Below are positions 36,042 through 44,751 of a DNA stretch of 64,000 nt, one piece after another (the first letter of the stretch is position 1; each line of letters starts with the position of its first letter). Under the pieces are notes generated by a model, which was given only the letters and a program-made list of their open reading frames with translations, had not been told where the DNA came from and searched no databases. The stretch comes from Flavobacteriales bacterium (GTDB taxonomy: Bacteria; Bacteroidota; Bacteroidia; Flavobacteriales; Schleiferiaceae). Location: positions 1,116,001 through 1,180,000 of the forward strand of contig CP051243.1 of assembly GCA_017795025.1 (NCBI GenBank), given 5' to 3'. The position numbers and the translations under genes are program-made.

Positions 36042-36986
36042 CTATAATTCTTTAATTCGTCCCTTTTCCATTTCAAAATCGCGCCATAGAGAATGCACTA
36101 TTTCGGCCGCCGGTTTAACTTCATCAATCATCCCACTTACCTGTCCTATCTCTAATTCGCCCTCTTCGAGGTCACCTTCAAACATGCCTCGTTTGGCGCG
36201 AGCCCGTCCTAAAATTTGCTGGAGCTCTTCCTTTTGAGCACCACGTTGATAGGCCGCTTCCAATTGTTGATAAAAAGCATTTTTCACCAAGCGTACCGGA
36301 GCCAATTCCTTTAAGGTGAGTATGGTATCTCCTTCTGCGGCTTTAACCACTACATCCTTAAAGTTTTGATGGGCCGAACTTTCCAAACTGGCCACAAAGC
36401 GAGATCCGATTTGAACCGCCTCCGCTCCTAGGGCAAATGCGGCTAAAATCTGCTGGCCACTGCCAATTCCTCCGGCCGCAATCATGGGGATTTTTAAAGC
36501 CTTGCTTACCATGGGCCAAAGCACCAAGCTGGTGGTTTCATCTCTCCCATTATGTCCTCCTGCCTCAAAGCCTTCGGCAACAACGGCATCAACACCCGCC
36601 GCCTCTGCTTTTAAGGCAAACTTCAAGGAGCTAACTACATGCACAACTTTAATTCCTTGTTCCTTAAGCTGAGCCGTCCAGGTTTTAGGGTTTCCAGCAG
36701 AAGTAAAAACAATCGGCACCTTCTCTTCTACAATAATTGCCATCAGCTCCTCAATTTGAGGATAGAGCATGGGGACATTCACCGCAAAGGGCTTATCACC
36801 TAGCGCCTGCTTACATTTTTGAATATGGCTTCGGAGAATATCGGGATACATCGATCCTGCCCCGATAATCCCTAAGGCTCCCGTTTTGCTCACCGCACTG
36901 GCCAATTCCCAACCGCTGCACCAAATCATCCCAGCTTGGATAATCGGGATTTCAATGCCAAATAAGTCCGTTATTCGGTTCCTCAT
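36042..36986 (-). CDS. Nitronate monooxygenase-like FMN enzyme
   Basis: 314 residues, a TIM-barrel of the 2-nitropropane dioxygenase family. Motifs: IPIIQAGMIWCSGWELASAV at the N-terminus, VVAEGFEAGGHNGRDE (about 135-150) with the likely catalytic His, and AAGGIGSGQQILAAFALGAE followed by QIGSRF for phosphate binding of FMN. Members oxidise alkyl nitronates or act as enoyl-ACP reductases (FabK); the AGGHNG form favours nitronate monooxygenase. Overlaps the subtilase gene by 4 bp. Confidence 0.85.
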   Translation of the reverse strand: MRNRITDLFGIEIPIIQAGMIWCSGWELASAVSKTGALGIIGAGSMYPDILRSHIQKCKQALGDKPFAVNVPMLYPQIEELMAIIVEEKVPIVFTSAGNPKTWTAQLKEQGIKVVHVVSSLKFALKAEAAGVDAVVAEGFEAGGHNGRDETTSLVLWPMVSKALKIPMIAAGGIGSGQQILAAFALGAEAVQIGSRFVASLESSAHQNFKDVVVKAAEGDTILTLKELAPVRLVKNAFYQQLEAAYQRGAQKEELQQILGRARAKRGMFEGDLEEGELEIGQVSGMIDEVKPAAEIVHSLWRDFEMEKGRIKEL

Positions 36987-38560
36987 TTTACCAAGATCTT
37001 TCGGATATAGGTTTCCTTCCCTGCAATTTGTAGATAGTAAATTCCAGGAGCTAAACCACTTAATTCGATTCGCTCACTTTGGTTTTGCCAAGTCCGCTCC
37101 TCTTCTTTTAATATCTGCGACGCTTGGTTTAACACTTTAAAGCTAATCCTAGTGCCGTATTCGAAATCTCCATAAACGAAAATGGCATCCGCAACGGGAT
37201 TAGGATAAACCTGTAGCGAATTTTGCGAAGCTTCAAGTTCTTCAATTCCAATGCGCCAAGCATTTAAAAAGTCGGGGATTCCAAAGCCAAGATTGTTATT
37301 GGCATTGCCATATAAATGGCCGCTAAAGCGGATGTTGTTAGCAATGGTTTGTCCGGCTAAAGTAGGTTGACCCTGCACCACACAAGCAGCCATTCCGGCA
37401 ATACATGGCGATGAAAAACTAGTTCCATTTCCGGCACTGATATCACCAATAATATTGATTAAGGTCGTTCCTGCTCCCATAGCTGCCACATCCGGCTTAA
37501 TGCGCCAGTCATAGGATGGACCTCTACTGCTAAAACCAACATAGGCCCCAGTTCCATCTACCGCGCCAACGGCTAAAACGCTATCTCCATCTGCAGGAGC
37601 GCCAATATGCTGCCAAGAACCACCACCTTCATTTCCAGCACTGGCTACCACAATTATTCCTTTGGAAGCAGCCCAATCTGCCGCTCGCGTTACCACGGTG
37701 GTATTCCCATCCATATCACTGTACGAATAACTATCCGCCGTATCGTCGAAGGTGGTATACCCCAAGGAAGTATTAATAACATGAGCACCTACACTATCGG
37801 CAAACTCGGCTGCCATTAACCAATGGTCCATTTCCAATGGGGTTTCCGAATGCACATTTTCGGAGGTTAACAGCCAATAGTTGGCATGAGGTGCAGTTCC
37901 CACAAAAACGCCCGTATCCAGAGCAGCCATTACGGATAAAACCGAAGCTCCGTGCCCCCCTTGTCCGCTGTAAACATTAGTATCAGAAGTCACGAAATTA
38001 TACGAGCCTAAGAGCCGGCCCGACTGTCGCAAACTGTCTAAAACGCTAGCTTGCCAAACCCCAGTAAAGCCTGCGTCGATTACCGCTATGTTCACCCCTC
38101 TTCCGGTAAACCCTTGTTGATGGAGTTTATGACCATTCAACATTTCAATTTGGGTGCGTCCCAAACCATAATCAAAAGTGGTGCTCGTGGCGGTCGTGGC
38201 CAGATGTGAAACATGCGCCTTCGGTTGTTCCACCTTTTTCACAAAGGGAAGCGCTTGGATTTCATCTGCCGAAAGGCCCTGAACATAAGCGTAGTTTAAC
38301 CAGCGCGATTGGGCTAAAATCTGCCCACCCATTCTCTTTAATGTTTTAAGGTAGGGAGCATAAACCGGTAAATCGCTTTGATCAAGCGCAATTCCTTGGG
38401 CGGCACGACGAATGAGGGCCGCTTCACTTAAAAGAAGTTCGGGTTGCTCTAAAAGCTGTTCTTGCTGGCCTTTATCGGTAAAATAAACCCGGTAGGATTG
38501 GGCCGAGAGCGGCATAAAGCCACTAAAAATCAATGCGATTAAAAAGTACTTTTTCATCAT
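36983..38560 (-). CDS. Subtilisin-like protease with T9SS sorting domain
   Basis: 525 residues. Signal peptide 1-20 (ending LSAQ), a propeptide-like region to about 130, then the S8 domain with catalytic Asp162 (AVIDAGFTG), His203 (GGHGASVLS), oxyanion Asn310 (ASAGNEGG) and Ser381 (NGTSFSSPCIAGMAA). The last about 75 residues (VYPNPVADAIFVYGDF, LAPGIYYLQIAGK) are a type A sorting domain, so it is secreted or surface-bound through the type IX system. Together with the metalloprotease at 16414 it points to a protein-degrading lifestyle. Confidence 0.93.
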   Translation of the reverse strand: MMKKYFLIALIFSGFMPLSAQSYRVYFTDKGQQEQLLEQPELLLSEAALIRRAAQGIALDQSDLPVYAPYLKTLKRMGGQILAQSRWLNYAYVQGLSADEIQALPFVKKVEQPKAHVSHLATTATSTTFDYGLGRTQIEMLNGHKLHQQGFTGRGVNIAVIDAGFTGVWQASVLDSLRQSGRLLGSYNFVTSDTNVYSGQGGHGASVLSVMAALDTGVFVGTAPHANYWLLTSENVHSETPLEMDHWLMAAEFADSVGAHVINTSLGYTTFDDTADSYSYSDMDGNTTVVTRAADWAASKGIIVVASAGNEGGGSWQHIGAPADGDSVLAVGAVDGTGAYVGFSSRGPSYDWRIKPDVAAMGAGTTLINIIGDISAGNGTSFSSPCIAGMAACVVQGQPTLAGQTIANNIRFSGHLYGNANNNLGFGIPDFLNAWRIGIEELEASQNSLQVYPNPVADAIFVYGDFEYGTRISFKVLNQASQILKEEERTWQNQSERIELSGLAPGIYYLQIAGKETYIRKILVK

Positions 38561-39745
38561 CTAAAATTGAATTACACCCGAGCCTATAAGCTCTTCGCCA
38601 TCATACCAAGCCACAAATTGACCAGGGGTAACGGCTTTTTGAGCCTTTTCAAAAACAACGTATAAACCATGCTCGGTGGCATGAAGTTCGACCGCAAATA
38701 AAGGCTGACGGTAACGGATTCGGGCTTGATAGGTGGCTGATTCTCCCGGCGCTAACTTTTTATCAGTTCGCAACCAGTGTACATCCTCCTGAGCCACAAA
38801 CAAGGCTTCTTTGCGCAAGGCGGGATGACTTTCTCCTTGACCAGTAAAAATCAAATTAGACTGGGTATCGGTGCCAATCACAAATAAAGGCTCGGGGGTA
38901 CCGCCAATGCCCAGTCCCTTGCGCTGACCAATAGTAAAATAATGGGCGCCGTTATGCTGGCCCTTTACCATCCCTTGCTCTTCCGAAAAGCGAAAGGGGG
39001 CCGCCTTTTCCGACCAAGCGTTTTCCTCGGGCAGTCGGCTATAGTCTTTTGGAATTTGGGCATCCACGGGGATTTCAATTACCGCACCTTTCTTAGGCGC
39101 CAGCTGTTGCTGAAGGAAATCCGGTAAACGAACCTTGCCGATAAAGCATAAGCCTTGAGAGTCTTTCTTATCGGCCGTAACCAAGTCCAGTTCCGTGGCA
39201 ATTCGGCGCACTTCACTTTTTTGCAAATGCCCAATCGGAAAAAGGGCTTTGCTCAATTGCTTTTGGCTAAGCTGACAAAGAAAATAGCTTTGATCTTTGT
39301 TAGCATCTAGGCCTGAAAGTAACCGATAAACCGGTTTACCGTTTACCATTTCTTGGTCGCGACGACAATAATGCCCGGTAGCTACAAAATCTGCTCCTAG
39401 GGCCATGGCTTTTTCGAGGAAGACGTCAAATTTTATCTCTCGATTGCATAGAACATCCGGATTGGGGGTACGGCCTGCTTTATACTCAGCGAACATGTAA
39501 TCTACAATGCGCTCTTTATACTCTTCACTTAAATCGATAACCTGAAAAGGAATCCCTAGTTTTTCGGCCACAAGCATGGCATCATTACTATCTTCAATCC
39601 AAGGGCATTCATCGTGAATGGTTACCGATTCATCATGCCAATTGCGCATAAATAAACCAATCACCTCATGGCCTTCCTCCAACAGTAGGTGGGCTGCTAC
39701 ACTGCTGTCTACTCCCCCACTTAAACCTATAACTACTCTTGCCAT
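38561..39745 (-). CDS. mnmA: tRNA-specific 2-thiouridylase MnmA
   Basis: 394 residues. The PP-loop is [15 protein letters not shown] near the N-terminus. The nucleophile Cys lies in [13 protein letters not shown] and the second Cys in [13 protein letters not shown]-terminal beta-barrel follows ([12 protein letters not shown]). The enzyme thiolates U34 of Lys, Glu and Gln tRNAs. Its start is 1 bp after the stop of the MORN-type gene and its stop abuts the subtilase start, so it sits in a tight minus-strand operon. Confidence 0.96.
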   Translation of the reverse strand: MARVVIGLSGGVDSSVAAHLLLEEGHEVIGLFMRNWHDESVTIHDECPWIEDSNDAMLVAEKLGIPFQVIDLSEEYKERIVDYMFAEYKAGRTPNPDVLCNREIKFDVFLEKAMALGADFVATGHYCRRDQEMVNGKPVYRLLSGLDANKDQSYFLCQLSQKQLSKALFPIGHLQKSEVRRIATELDLVTADKKDSQGLCFIGKVRLPDFLQQQLAPKKGAVIEIPVDAQIPKDYSRLPEENAWSEKAAPFRFSEEQGMVKGQHNGAHYFTIGQRKGLGIGGTPEPLFVIGTDTQSNLIFTGQGESHPALRKEALFVAQEDVHWLRTDKKLAPGESATYQARIRYRQPLFAVELHATEHGLYVVFEKAQKAVTPGQFVAWYDGEELIGSGVIQF

Positions 39746-39746
39746 T

Positions 39747-40463
39747 TTATTTGGACTCCTTCTCTACTTCTTCTTTTTCTTCTGGGTCTTCGATTTTATA
39801 ACCCATTTCCCAAATTTCTTTATGATCTAACTTCAGGTCACTATTAAAGAAATACCAAGTACCGTGCATTAAGCCATGACGGTAATTTCCTCGTGAGCGC
39901 GGTTTTCCAGATGAATAATAATAGGTGGCTTCGCCTTCAAGCTTATCATCCACATAAATTCCTTCGGCCATTTTTTTACCACTCTCGTAATATTGTACCC
40001 AAGGACCTTCTTTCTTGCCCTCTTTATAAATCACGCGCTCGGCAAGCTTTCCGTTGGTATGGTACTTAAGGGCTTCCCCATTCTGCACCCCGTTCTTATA
40101 GTTTATTTTCGAAATAACCTTCCCTTCCCGATTGTAATAGGTCCAAAGGCCATCTTTCTTTTTGTTTACGTATAAACCCTCTGCAGCCAAGGTCTCCTTT
40201 TCTCCGTATTGGTAACTCATACAATTTCCGCTACGGCCTTGAAAGACGTTTACGGTTTGCAATTGACCATCTTCATAGTAATACTTGAAGGTGTCTACCG
40301 GGATACCGTGATCAAAATTCCCACGGTAGCGCAATTTTCCATTGTTATGGTATTTCTCCCAAGTGCCGTGGGGCTTTCCTTGGGAATCCTTTGGTGTGCT
40401 TGGCGTTTGAGCCGAAAGCATTCCGGAAGTAAGGATTAAACAGAGGATGAGGGTTCGCTTCAT
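39747..40463 (-). CDS. MORN/YwqK-type repeat protein
   Basis: 238 residues. A signal peptide (about 1-18, SGMLSAQ) is followed by at least seven repeats of about 23 residues of the form G-x-W-x-x-Y-x-x-x-G-K-x-x-x-x-x-x-Y (for example [38 protein letters not shown]). The repeat matches the MORN-like family sometimes labelled YwqK antitoxin; that name carries no functional weight here. An exported protein is inferred. A -7 promoter element ends only 4 bases before the ATG. Confidence 0.8.
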   Translation of the reverse strand: MKRTLILCLILTSGMLSAQTPSTPKDSQGKPHGTWEKYHNNGKLRYRGNFDHGIPVDTFKYYYEDGQLQTVNVFQGRSGNCMSYQYGEKETLAAEGLYVNKKKDGLWTYYNREGKVISKINYKNGVQNGEALKYHTNGKLAERVIYKEGKKEGPWVQYYESGKKMAEGIYVDDKLEGEATYYYSSGKPRSRGNYRHGLMHGTWYFFNSDLKLDHKEIWEMGYKIEDPEEKEEVEKESK

Positions 40464-40467
40464 ATGG

Positions 40468-40475
40468 CAAAAATA
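40468..40475 (-). promoter_or_regulatory. -7 element upstream of MORN-type gene
   Basis: TATTTTTG on the minus strand, separated from the ATG by 4 bases, implying a leaderless message if functional. Confidence 0.45.
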
Positions 40476-40519
40476 CTAGCTTTCTTTGGGATGCATCAAA
40501 GCATAAACGAAGCTTATCA

Positions 40520-40527
40520 TAAATTTG
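40520..40527 (+). promoter_or_regulatory. -7 element upstream of GT-C glycosyltransferase
   Basis: TAAATTTG on the plus strand, 20 bases before the ATG at 40548, back to back with the divergent element at 40468-40475. Confidence 0.5.
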
Positions 40528-40547
40528 CGCCCGACTAAACCGAAATT

Positions 40548-42008
40548 ATGGGTAAACAAATTCGAAAGCCTTACGTCATTTGGCTGATGCTTGCGATAGG
40601 AGCTGTCTTCTTTAGTATCGTACTTTTTCGTGCCATTTACGTACCCATTACCCACGATGAGGCTTACACCTACTTGCACTATGTCCGCCAAAATTGGTTA
40701 GGCATCATCTTGTATAAACCGCCCCATATTCCCAATAACCATATCCTAAATACCCTCTTGGCTAAGCTAAGTGTGGGTTTGTTTGGGCTCAGCGACTTCA
40801 ATTTACGGCTGCCCAATGTCTTGGCCTCACTCATCTACTTTCGTTATGCGGCGGCGATAGCCCGAAAATTTCGCTTCCCCGGCATTCAAATTGCCGCCTT
40901 TTTAGTGCTGTGCTTGCAGCTCTATTTCATCGATTTCTTTGCTATGGCTCGTGGTTACGGAATGGGCTTGGCCTTAAGTTTAGCCTCCATTTTTCATTTA
41001 TACTCCTACCGTGAGTTAAACAATGGCCATCATATTTGGCGGACCTTATTATTCGCGGCTTTTGCGGTGTATGCCAACTTTACTTTCCTTTATTCTTATG
41101 TGGCTTTGGTGGCCTTGATTTTAATCCTATACGTGGCAGAGGGCGAAAATCAAACCAAGAGTTTAGGTACTTTATGGCGGCCGGTTGGGATTGTTACCGG
41201 GGTTTTAGGACTGCTTATTTTCCTTCCGCTTAAGAATATATCTGGTGACCTATTTGGCAGCGATGCAAACTTTTGGGAAAGCAGCGTGCACAGCTTAACC
41301 TGGATTTTAACCTACAAACAGCATTTCGACATTGGGGTAGGCTTCAGTTACCTTATCGGTTTAGCACTAATTATTGGGGCCGTGTACTTTATACTCGATC
41401 ACTTACGCGCTTCCAGCAGCATTGGCTGGTATTACTATGGTGAATTATTTCTGTGGTTAATTATGACGGCTGGTGCGCAGATAGCCCAGCATTGGATTTT
41501 GGGTACCGAGTATTTGATTGGTCGTACCACTTTGGTTTATGCCCCTCTTCTTTTAGTTTACTTATTATTCCTGTTTCAGCGTTTTAACCGCTATCCCAAA
41601 GGTGAAAATGTACAACTAGTACTAAGTGTGCTCTTGGTACTTTGTTTTGCCCTTAGTTTTAAAGATTTGAATTTTAAGTCAACGGCCGAATGGCCTTATG
41701 ATGCCGCGCACAAAAGTTTTATTCAGGACCTTGAAAGCAACCGCCCTCAAGAACTTGAAACGCTGCAAATTGGCGTCAATTGGTTATTTGAGCCAGCTTT
41801 AAACTTCTATCGATTAAGCGAAGACTTAAACTACCTCCAAGAATTTAGTCGGGAAGGTTACCGCGACAAAGCTTATGATGGCTATTACCTATGGCCCGAA
41901 AAGGACCAAGAGATGATATCCGAGCTGCAGGCTCCTCAATCCGGCTACCACCTCCTTAAAAGCTATTCGAACGGCGCCGTTTTCTTTTTGCGCGAGGATT
42001 ACTTGTAG
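40548..42008 (+). CDS. GT-C-type membrane glycosyltransferase
   Basis: 486 residues with about eleven hydrophobic segments. The first loop contains ITHDEAYTYLHY (residues 37-48), the acidic motif of GT-C enzymes (PMT/ArnT superfamily) that use polyprenyl-phosphate sugars. The C-terminal 80 residues are soluble. Location next to two GT2 enzymes, one of the polyprenyl-phosphate-mannose-synthase type, fits a pathway moving sugars across the inner membrane. The 3' end overlaps the convergent GT2 gene by 10 bp. Confidence 0.75.
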   Translation: MGKQIRKPYVIWLMLAIGAVFFSIVLFRAIYVPITHDEAYTYLHYVRQNWLGIILYKPPHIPNNHILNTLLAKLSVGLFGLSDFNLRLPNVLASLIYFRYAAAIARKFRFPGIQIAAFLVLCLQLYFIDFFAMARGYGMGLALSLASIFHLYSYRELNNGHHIWRTLLFAAFAVYANFTFLYSYVALVALILILYVAEGENQTKSLGTLWRPVGIVTGVLGLLIFLPLKNISGDLFGSDANFWESSVHSLTWILTYKQHFDIGVGFSYLIGLALIIGAVYFILDHLRASSSIGWYYYGELFLWLIMTAGAQIAQHWILGTEYLIGRTTLVYAPLLLVYLLFLFQRFNRYPKGENVQLVLSVLLVLCFALSFKDLNFKSTAEWPYDAAHKSFIQDLESNRPQELETLQIGVNWLFEPALNFYRLSEDLNYLQEFSREGYRDKAYDGYYLWPEKDQEMISELQAPQSGYHLLKSYSNGAVFFLREDYL

Positions 42009-43012
42009 AAGTTCTTTTCAAAAGCGGCAAATTCTCCTTTGCCCAAGATAAGTCGTCGATAAAGGGCTTTTATAAATCCCAGTCCGTAGGAAAACAACTG
42101 GATAAAGGAAGCGACAATTGCTAATAGACCCACATTAAAGCTTTTATTCTTTAGAGTGGCATCCATAAAGATGGCCAGGAAATAAAGGAGTAAAAAAGCC
42201 AGAGGCAGGCCAGTAAAAGGCAGCGTCAATAGACTGAAAATTACAAACAGGCTAAAGCTAGCTGGAAAAAAGTGAAGCAGCTTTAGACTTTCGGGATGAC
42301 GCTTATAAAGATTAATTCGCGCAATCCCTGAGTTGTGCACCTGCTTGTAAAACTGCCGGAAAGTACTCCGCCGTTTGTGGTATACATAAGCTTCGGGAAT
42401 AAGTGCGGTTTTAAAGCCCTCCTTCATCATGCGAATGCTCATGTCGATATCTTCACCAAAACGCATTTTTGCAAAGCCCCCTGTTTTTTCAAACACCTCG
42501 CGGGTATATCCCATATTAAAACTTCGGGGGTGAAATTTTTCCACGCTGTTCTTACTGCCGCGAATTCCGCCGGTAGTAAACAAGGCCGTCATGGAATAGT
42601 TAATGGCTTTTTGAATAGTACTAAAACTGGCATCTGCCCGATCGGGTCCACCAAAAGCATCTACGAAAGTGGATTGTAAGAAAGACTTTACCGATGAAAT
42701 ATAATGCGGTGGGATGATACAATCTGAATCCAAAAAAATGAAATAGTTCCCATTCGCCCGCTCCGCCCCATAATTGCGCGATTGCCCGGGACCACTATTG
42801 GGTTTGAAATAATAGGAGACTTTTAATTGATTGGAAAAAGACTGAACGATGTCCTCACTCTTGAGGCTTGAACCGTCTTCAACAATGAGCACTTCAAAGT
42901 CGGCGTCTTCTTGTAAACAGAGGCTCTGCAACAGCTCCCGAATCTCATCCGGCCGATTGTAGAGCGGTATAATTAAGCTGAGTTCTACTTTAGAAGTTGA
43001 TGCGCTCATCAA
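41999..43012 (-). CDS. Family 2 glycosyltransferase
   Basis: 337 residues. The N-terminal GT-A domain has LSLIIPLYNRPDEIRELL, the EDGSS motif and FLDSDCIIPP (DxD-like, about residue 96). Two or three membrane segments lie in the C-terminal third (about 245-310). The nucleotide-sugar donor is unknown. Its start overlaps the end of the next upstream GT2 gene by 23 bp, so the two are co-transcribed. Confidence 0.88.
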   Translation of the reverse strand: MMSASTSKVELSLIIPLYNRPDEIRELLQSLCLQEDADFEVLIVEDGSSLKSEDIVQSFSNQLKVSYYFKPNSGPGQSRNYGAERANGNYFIFLDSDCIIPPHYISSVKSFLQSTFVDAFGGPDRADASFSTIQKAINYSMTALFTTGGIRGSKNSVEKFHPRSFNMGYTREVFEKTGGFAKMRFGEDIDMSIRMMKEGFKTALIPEAYVYHKRRSTFRQFYKQVHNSGIARINLYKRHPESLKLLHFFPASFSLFVIFSLLTLPFTGLPLAFLLLYFLAIFMDATLKNKSFNVGLLAIVASFIQLFSYGLGFIKALYRRLILGKGEFAAFEKNFYK

Positions 43013-43943
43013 TGGTGTATTCCACTGGTTTATTGCTGTTTCGAATCACCAGTTCGGCTAAAAACCCGGCTAAAAATAATTGCACTCCAATCACCATGGT
43101 CGCTAAAGCAAGGTAGAAGAAGGGATTGTCGGTTACCAAAGGCGCCTTCTCGCCCATTTGTAAAGCCACCAGCTTCTCCACCCCAATATAAAGGGCGGCT
43201 AAAAAGCCGAAGATCATCATTAGGGTGCCATACAAGCCAAAGAAATGCATGGGACGTTTCGAAAACTTCGAAACAAAAGCCAGCGTTAACAGGTCGAGCG
43301 GACCATTAATAAAGCGACTTAAACCAAATTTGGTGCTGCCGTATTTCCGCGCTTGGTGCTGCACTACCTTTTCGCCAATCTTGGTAAAGCCAGCATTTTT
43401 AGCTAAAACCGGAATGTAGCGGTGCATTTCCCCTTGCACATTAACCGATTTTATCACCTCATTTTTATAGGCCTTTAATCCGCAATTAAAATCGTGTAAT
43501 TGGATTTTACTGATGCGACGGGTAGCCCAATTATAGAATTTTGTGGGAATGGTTTTAGAAATAGGGTCATAGCGCTTCTTCTTCCAACCACTAACCAAAT
43601 CGAAACCTTCGTCATTGATCATGGCCATCAAGCCGGGAATCTCATCCGGACTGTCCTGTAAATCGGCATCCATCGTTATGACCACATCCCCGGAGGCCGC
43701 AGCAAAACCTACGTTTAAGCCTGCGGATTTACCATGGTTACGCCGAAAAGAGATCACCTTTACACGAGGGTCCTTTGTGCTTAAATCGTGTAAAACTTCT
43801 AAACTCTTATCCGTGGAACCATCATTAACAAAGATGATTTCAAAATCTAATTTCTCCTGCTCTCCAACTTTACAAATCCAGGAGTACAATTCTCCCAAAG
43901 ACTCGTCCTCGTTAAAGAGCGGTATAACTAATGATAAATCCAT
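42990..43943 (-). CDS. Family 2 glycosyltransferase, polyprenyl-phosphate type
   Basis: 317 residues. The GT-A core has LSLVIPLFNEDESLGELY, FVNDGSTDKS, RNHGKSAGLNVGF and MDADLQDSPDEIP (about 94-106), the signature of DPM1/GtrB/ArnC-like enzymes that load a sugar onto a polyprenyl phosphate. Two C-terminal membrane helices at about 232-255 and 268-292 match GtrB. It probably supplies the lipid-linked sugar for the GT-C enzyme nearby. Confidence 0.9.
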   Translation of the reverse strand: MDLSLVIPLFNEDESLGELYSWICKVGEQEKLDFEIIFVNDGSTDKSLEVLHDLSTKDPRVKVISFRRNHGKSAGLNVGFAAASGDVVITMDADLQDSPDEIPGLMAMINDEGFDLVSGWKKKRYDPISKTIPTKFYNWATRRISKIQLHDFNCGLKAYKNEVIKSVNVQGEMHRYIPVLAKNAGFTKIGEKVVQHQARKYGSTKFGLSRFINGPLDLLTLAFVSKFSKRPMHFFGLYGTLMMIFGFLAALYIGVEKLVALQMGEKAPLVTDNPFFYLALATMVIGVQLFLAGFLAELVIRNSNKPVEYTIDERINF

Positions 43944-43951
43944 AAAATGCC

Positions 43952-44491
43952 TTATTCGGCGCTTTCAATAGTTTCTTTCTTGCGCTTTACAATTGCGGCT
44001 ACAATTAAACCGTAAACAGCGAAGAAAATGAAGGCTTTTAATATTCCATTAAGGATGGTGCTCAACGAAAATTGATCAGTAGCCATTACTTCTTTAATCG
44101 CCTCATCCATAGTTTCCTGTGGAGCGCCAAAGGATTCCATCATGCTAATGGTCATTTCTACTGATTTCTCCTTAACTGTAGCGGCCATTTCGGGATCAAT
44201 AAAATTGAAAAGCACATAGTTTACCAAGTTATACGGAATGATGGCCACTAAAAAGGTGATAATTACTGCCGTAAAAGCATGCTTAAAAGTGATGAAGCCT
44301 CCATTTAGTTTTCGAACGCGCACCGGACTCATGGCTATTAGAACCATATTTAAAAGGAAAATCGCAATACCTCCCCAAATGTTAGTGAACAGGCCTGGAT
44401 CAACAGCGTAGGCTAAAACGAGGTATACAACGGAAATGAGTAATAAATACACTCCCATTTCGATGGCGGGCTTAAAATTTGGCTTTTCCAT
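43952..44491 (-). CDS. DUF4199 membrane protein
   Basis: About 179 residues from ATG at 44491 (MEKPNFKPAIEMGVYLLL); a longer frame would run into the SRP RNA gene and is rejected. Four hydrophobic segments at about 12-30, 38-56, 72-95 and 147-168 match DUF4199, a Bacteroidota family without known function that commonly neighbours this type of GT2 gene. It ends 9 bp before the GT2 gene's start, so co-transcription is likely. Confidence 0.8.
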   Translation of the reverse strand: MEKPNFKPAIEMGVYLLLISVVYLVLAYAVDPGLFTNIWGGIAIFLLNMVLIAMSPVRVRKLNGGFITFKHAFTAVIITFLVAIIPYNLVNYVLFNFIDPEMAATVKEKSVEMTISMMESFGAPQETMDEAIKEVMATDQFSLSTILNGILKAFIFFAVYGLIVAAIVKRKKETIESAE

Positions 44492-44511
44492 GCTTTTTGA
44501 TTTTGTTCTCG

Positions 44512-44519
44512 CAAATATA
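44512..44519 (-). promoter_or_regulatory. -7 element of the DUF4199-glycosyltransferase operon
   Basis: TATATTTG on the minus strand, 20 bases before the ATG at 44491; no well-spaced TTTG box is seen. Confidence 0.5.
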
Positions 44520-44565
44520 TAATCAATAATGAAGGGGTTTGCTTTTCTCTTTGCGGTATTTGCCC

Positions 44566-44573
44566 TAATTTTG
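44566..44573 (+). promoter_or_regulatory. -7 element of the SRP RNA gene
   Basis: TAATTTTG ends 5 bases before the RNA's terminal stem, the expected distance to a transcription start. TTTG occurs 12 and 24 bp upstream, neither at the usual spacing. Confidence 0.5.
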
Positions 44574-44578
44574 CCGCC

Positions 44579-44683
44579 AATAAGGCAAGTCCCATACAAC
44601 CAGCTCCTGATGAACTCCCCCAGGGCGGGAACGCAGCAAGGGTAATCGGTCGTAGCGGTGTGATATGGATCGCTTGCCTTATT
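44579..44683 (+). ncRNA. ffs: Signal recognition particle RNA (4.5S type)
   Basis: The conserved apical loop of the bacterial small SRP RNA is visible (CCAGGGCGGGAACGCAGCAA), with GCTCCTGATGAACTCC before it and GGTCGTAGCGGTGTGATATG after it. The outer ends AATAAGGCAAG and CTTGCCTTATT are exact complements and form the base stem. A T-rich run follows and may end transcription. The RNA binds Ffh to target nascent membrane proteins. The 3' boundary could extend a few bases. Confidence 0.9.
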
Positions 44684-44751
44684 ACTTTTTTCACTCCTCC
44701 CCTTTCCCCTTTATTTTTTGCTTAATTTGGTGCTACTCCAAGTCAAAAAAC

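Noticed and set aside
44413-44694. 93-codon minus-strand frame across the SRP RNA
   Set aside because: It covers the whole SRP RNA and the divergent promoters; no homology-like features.
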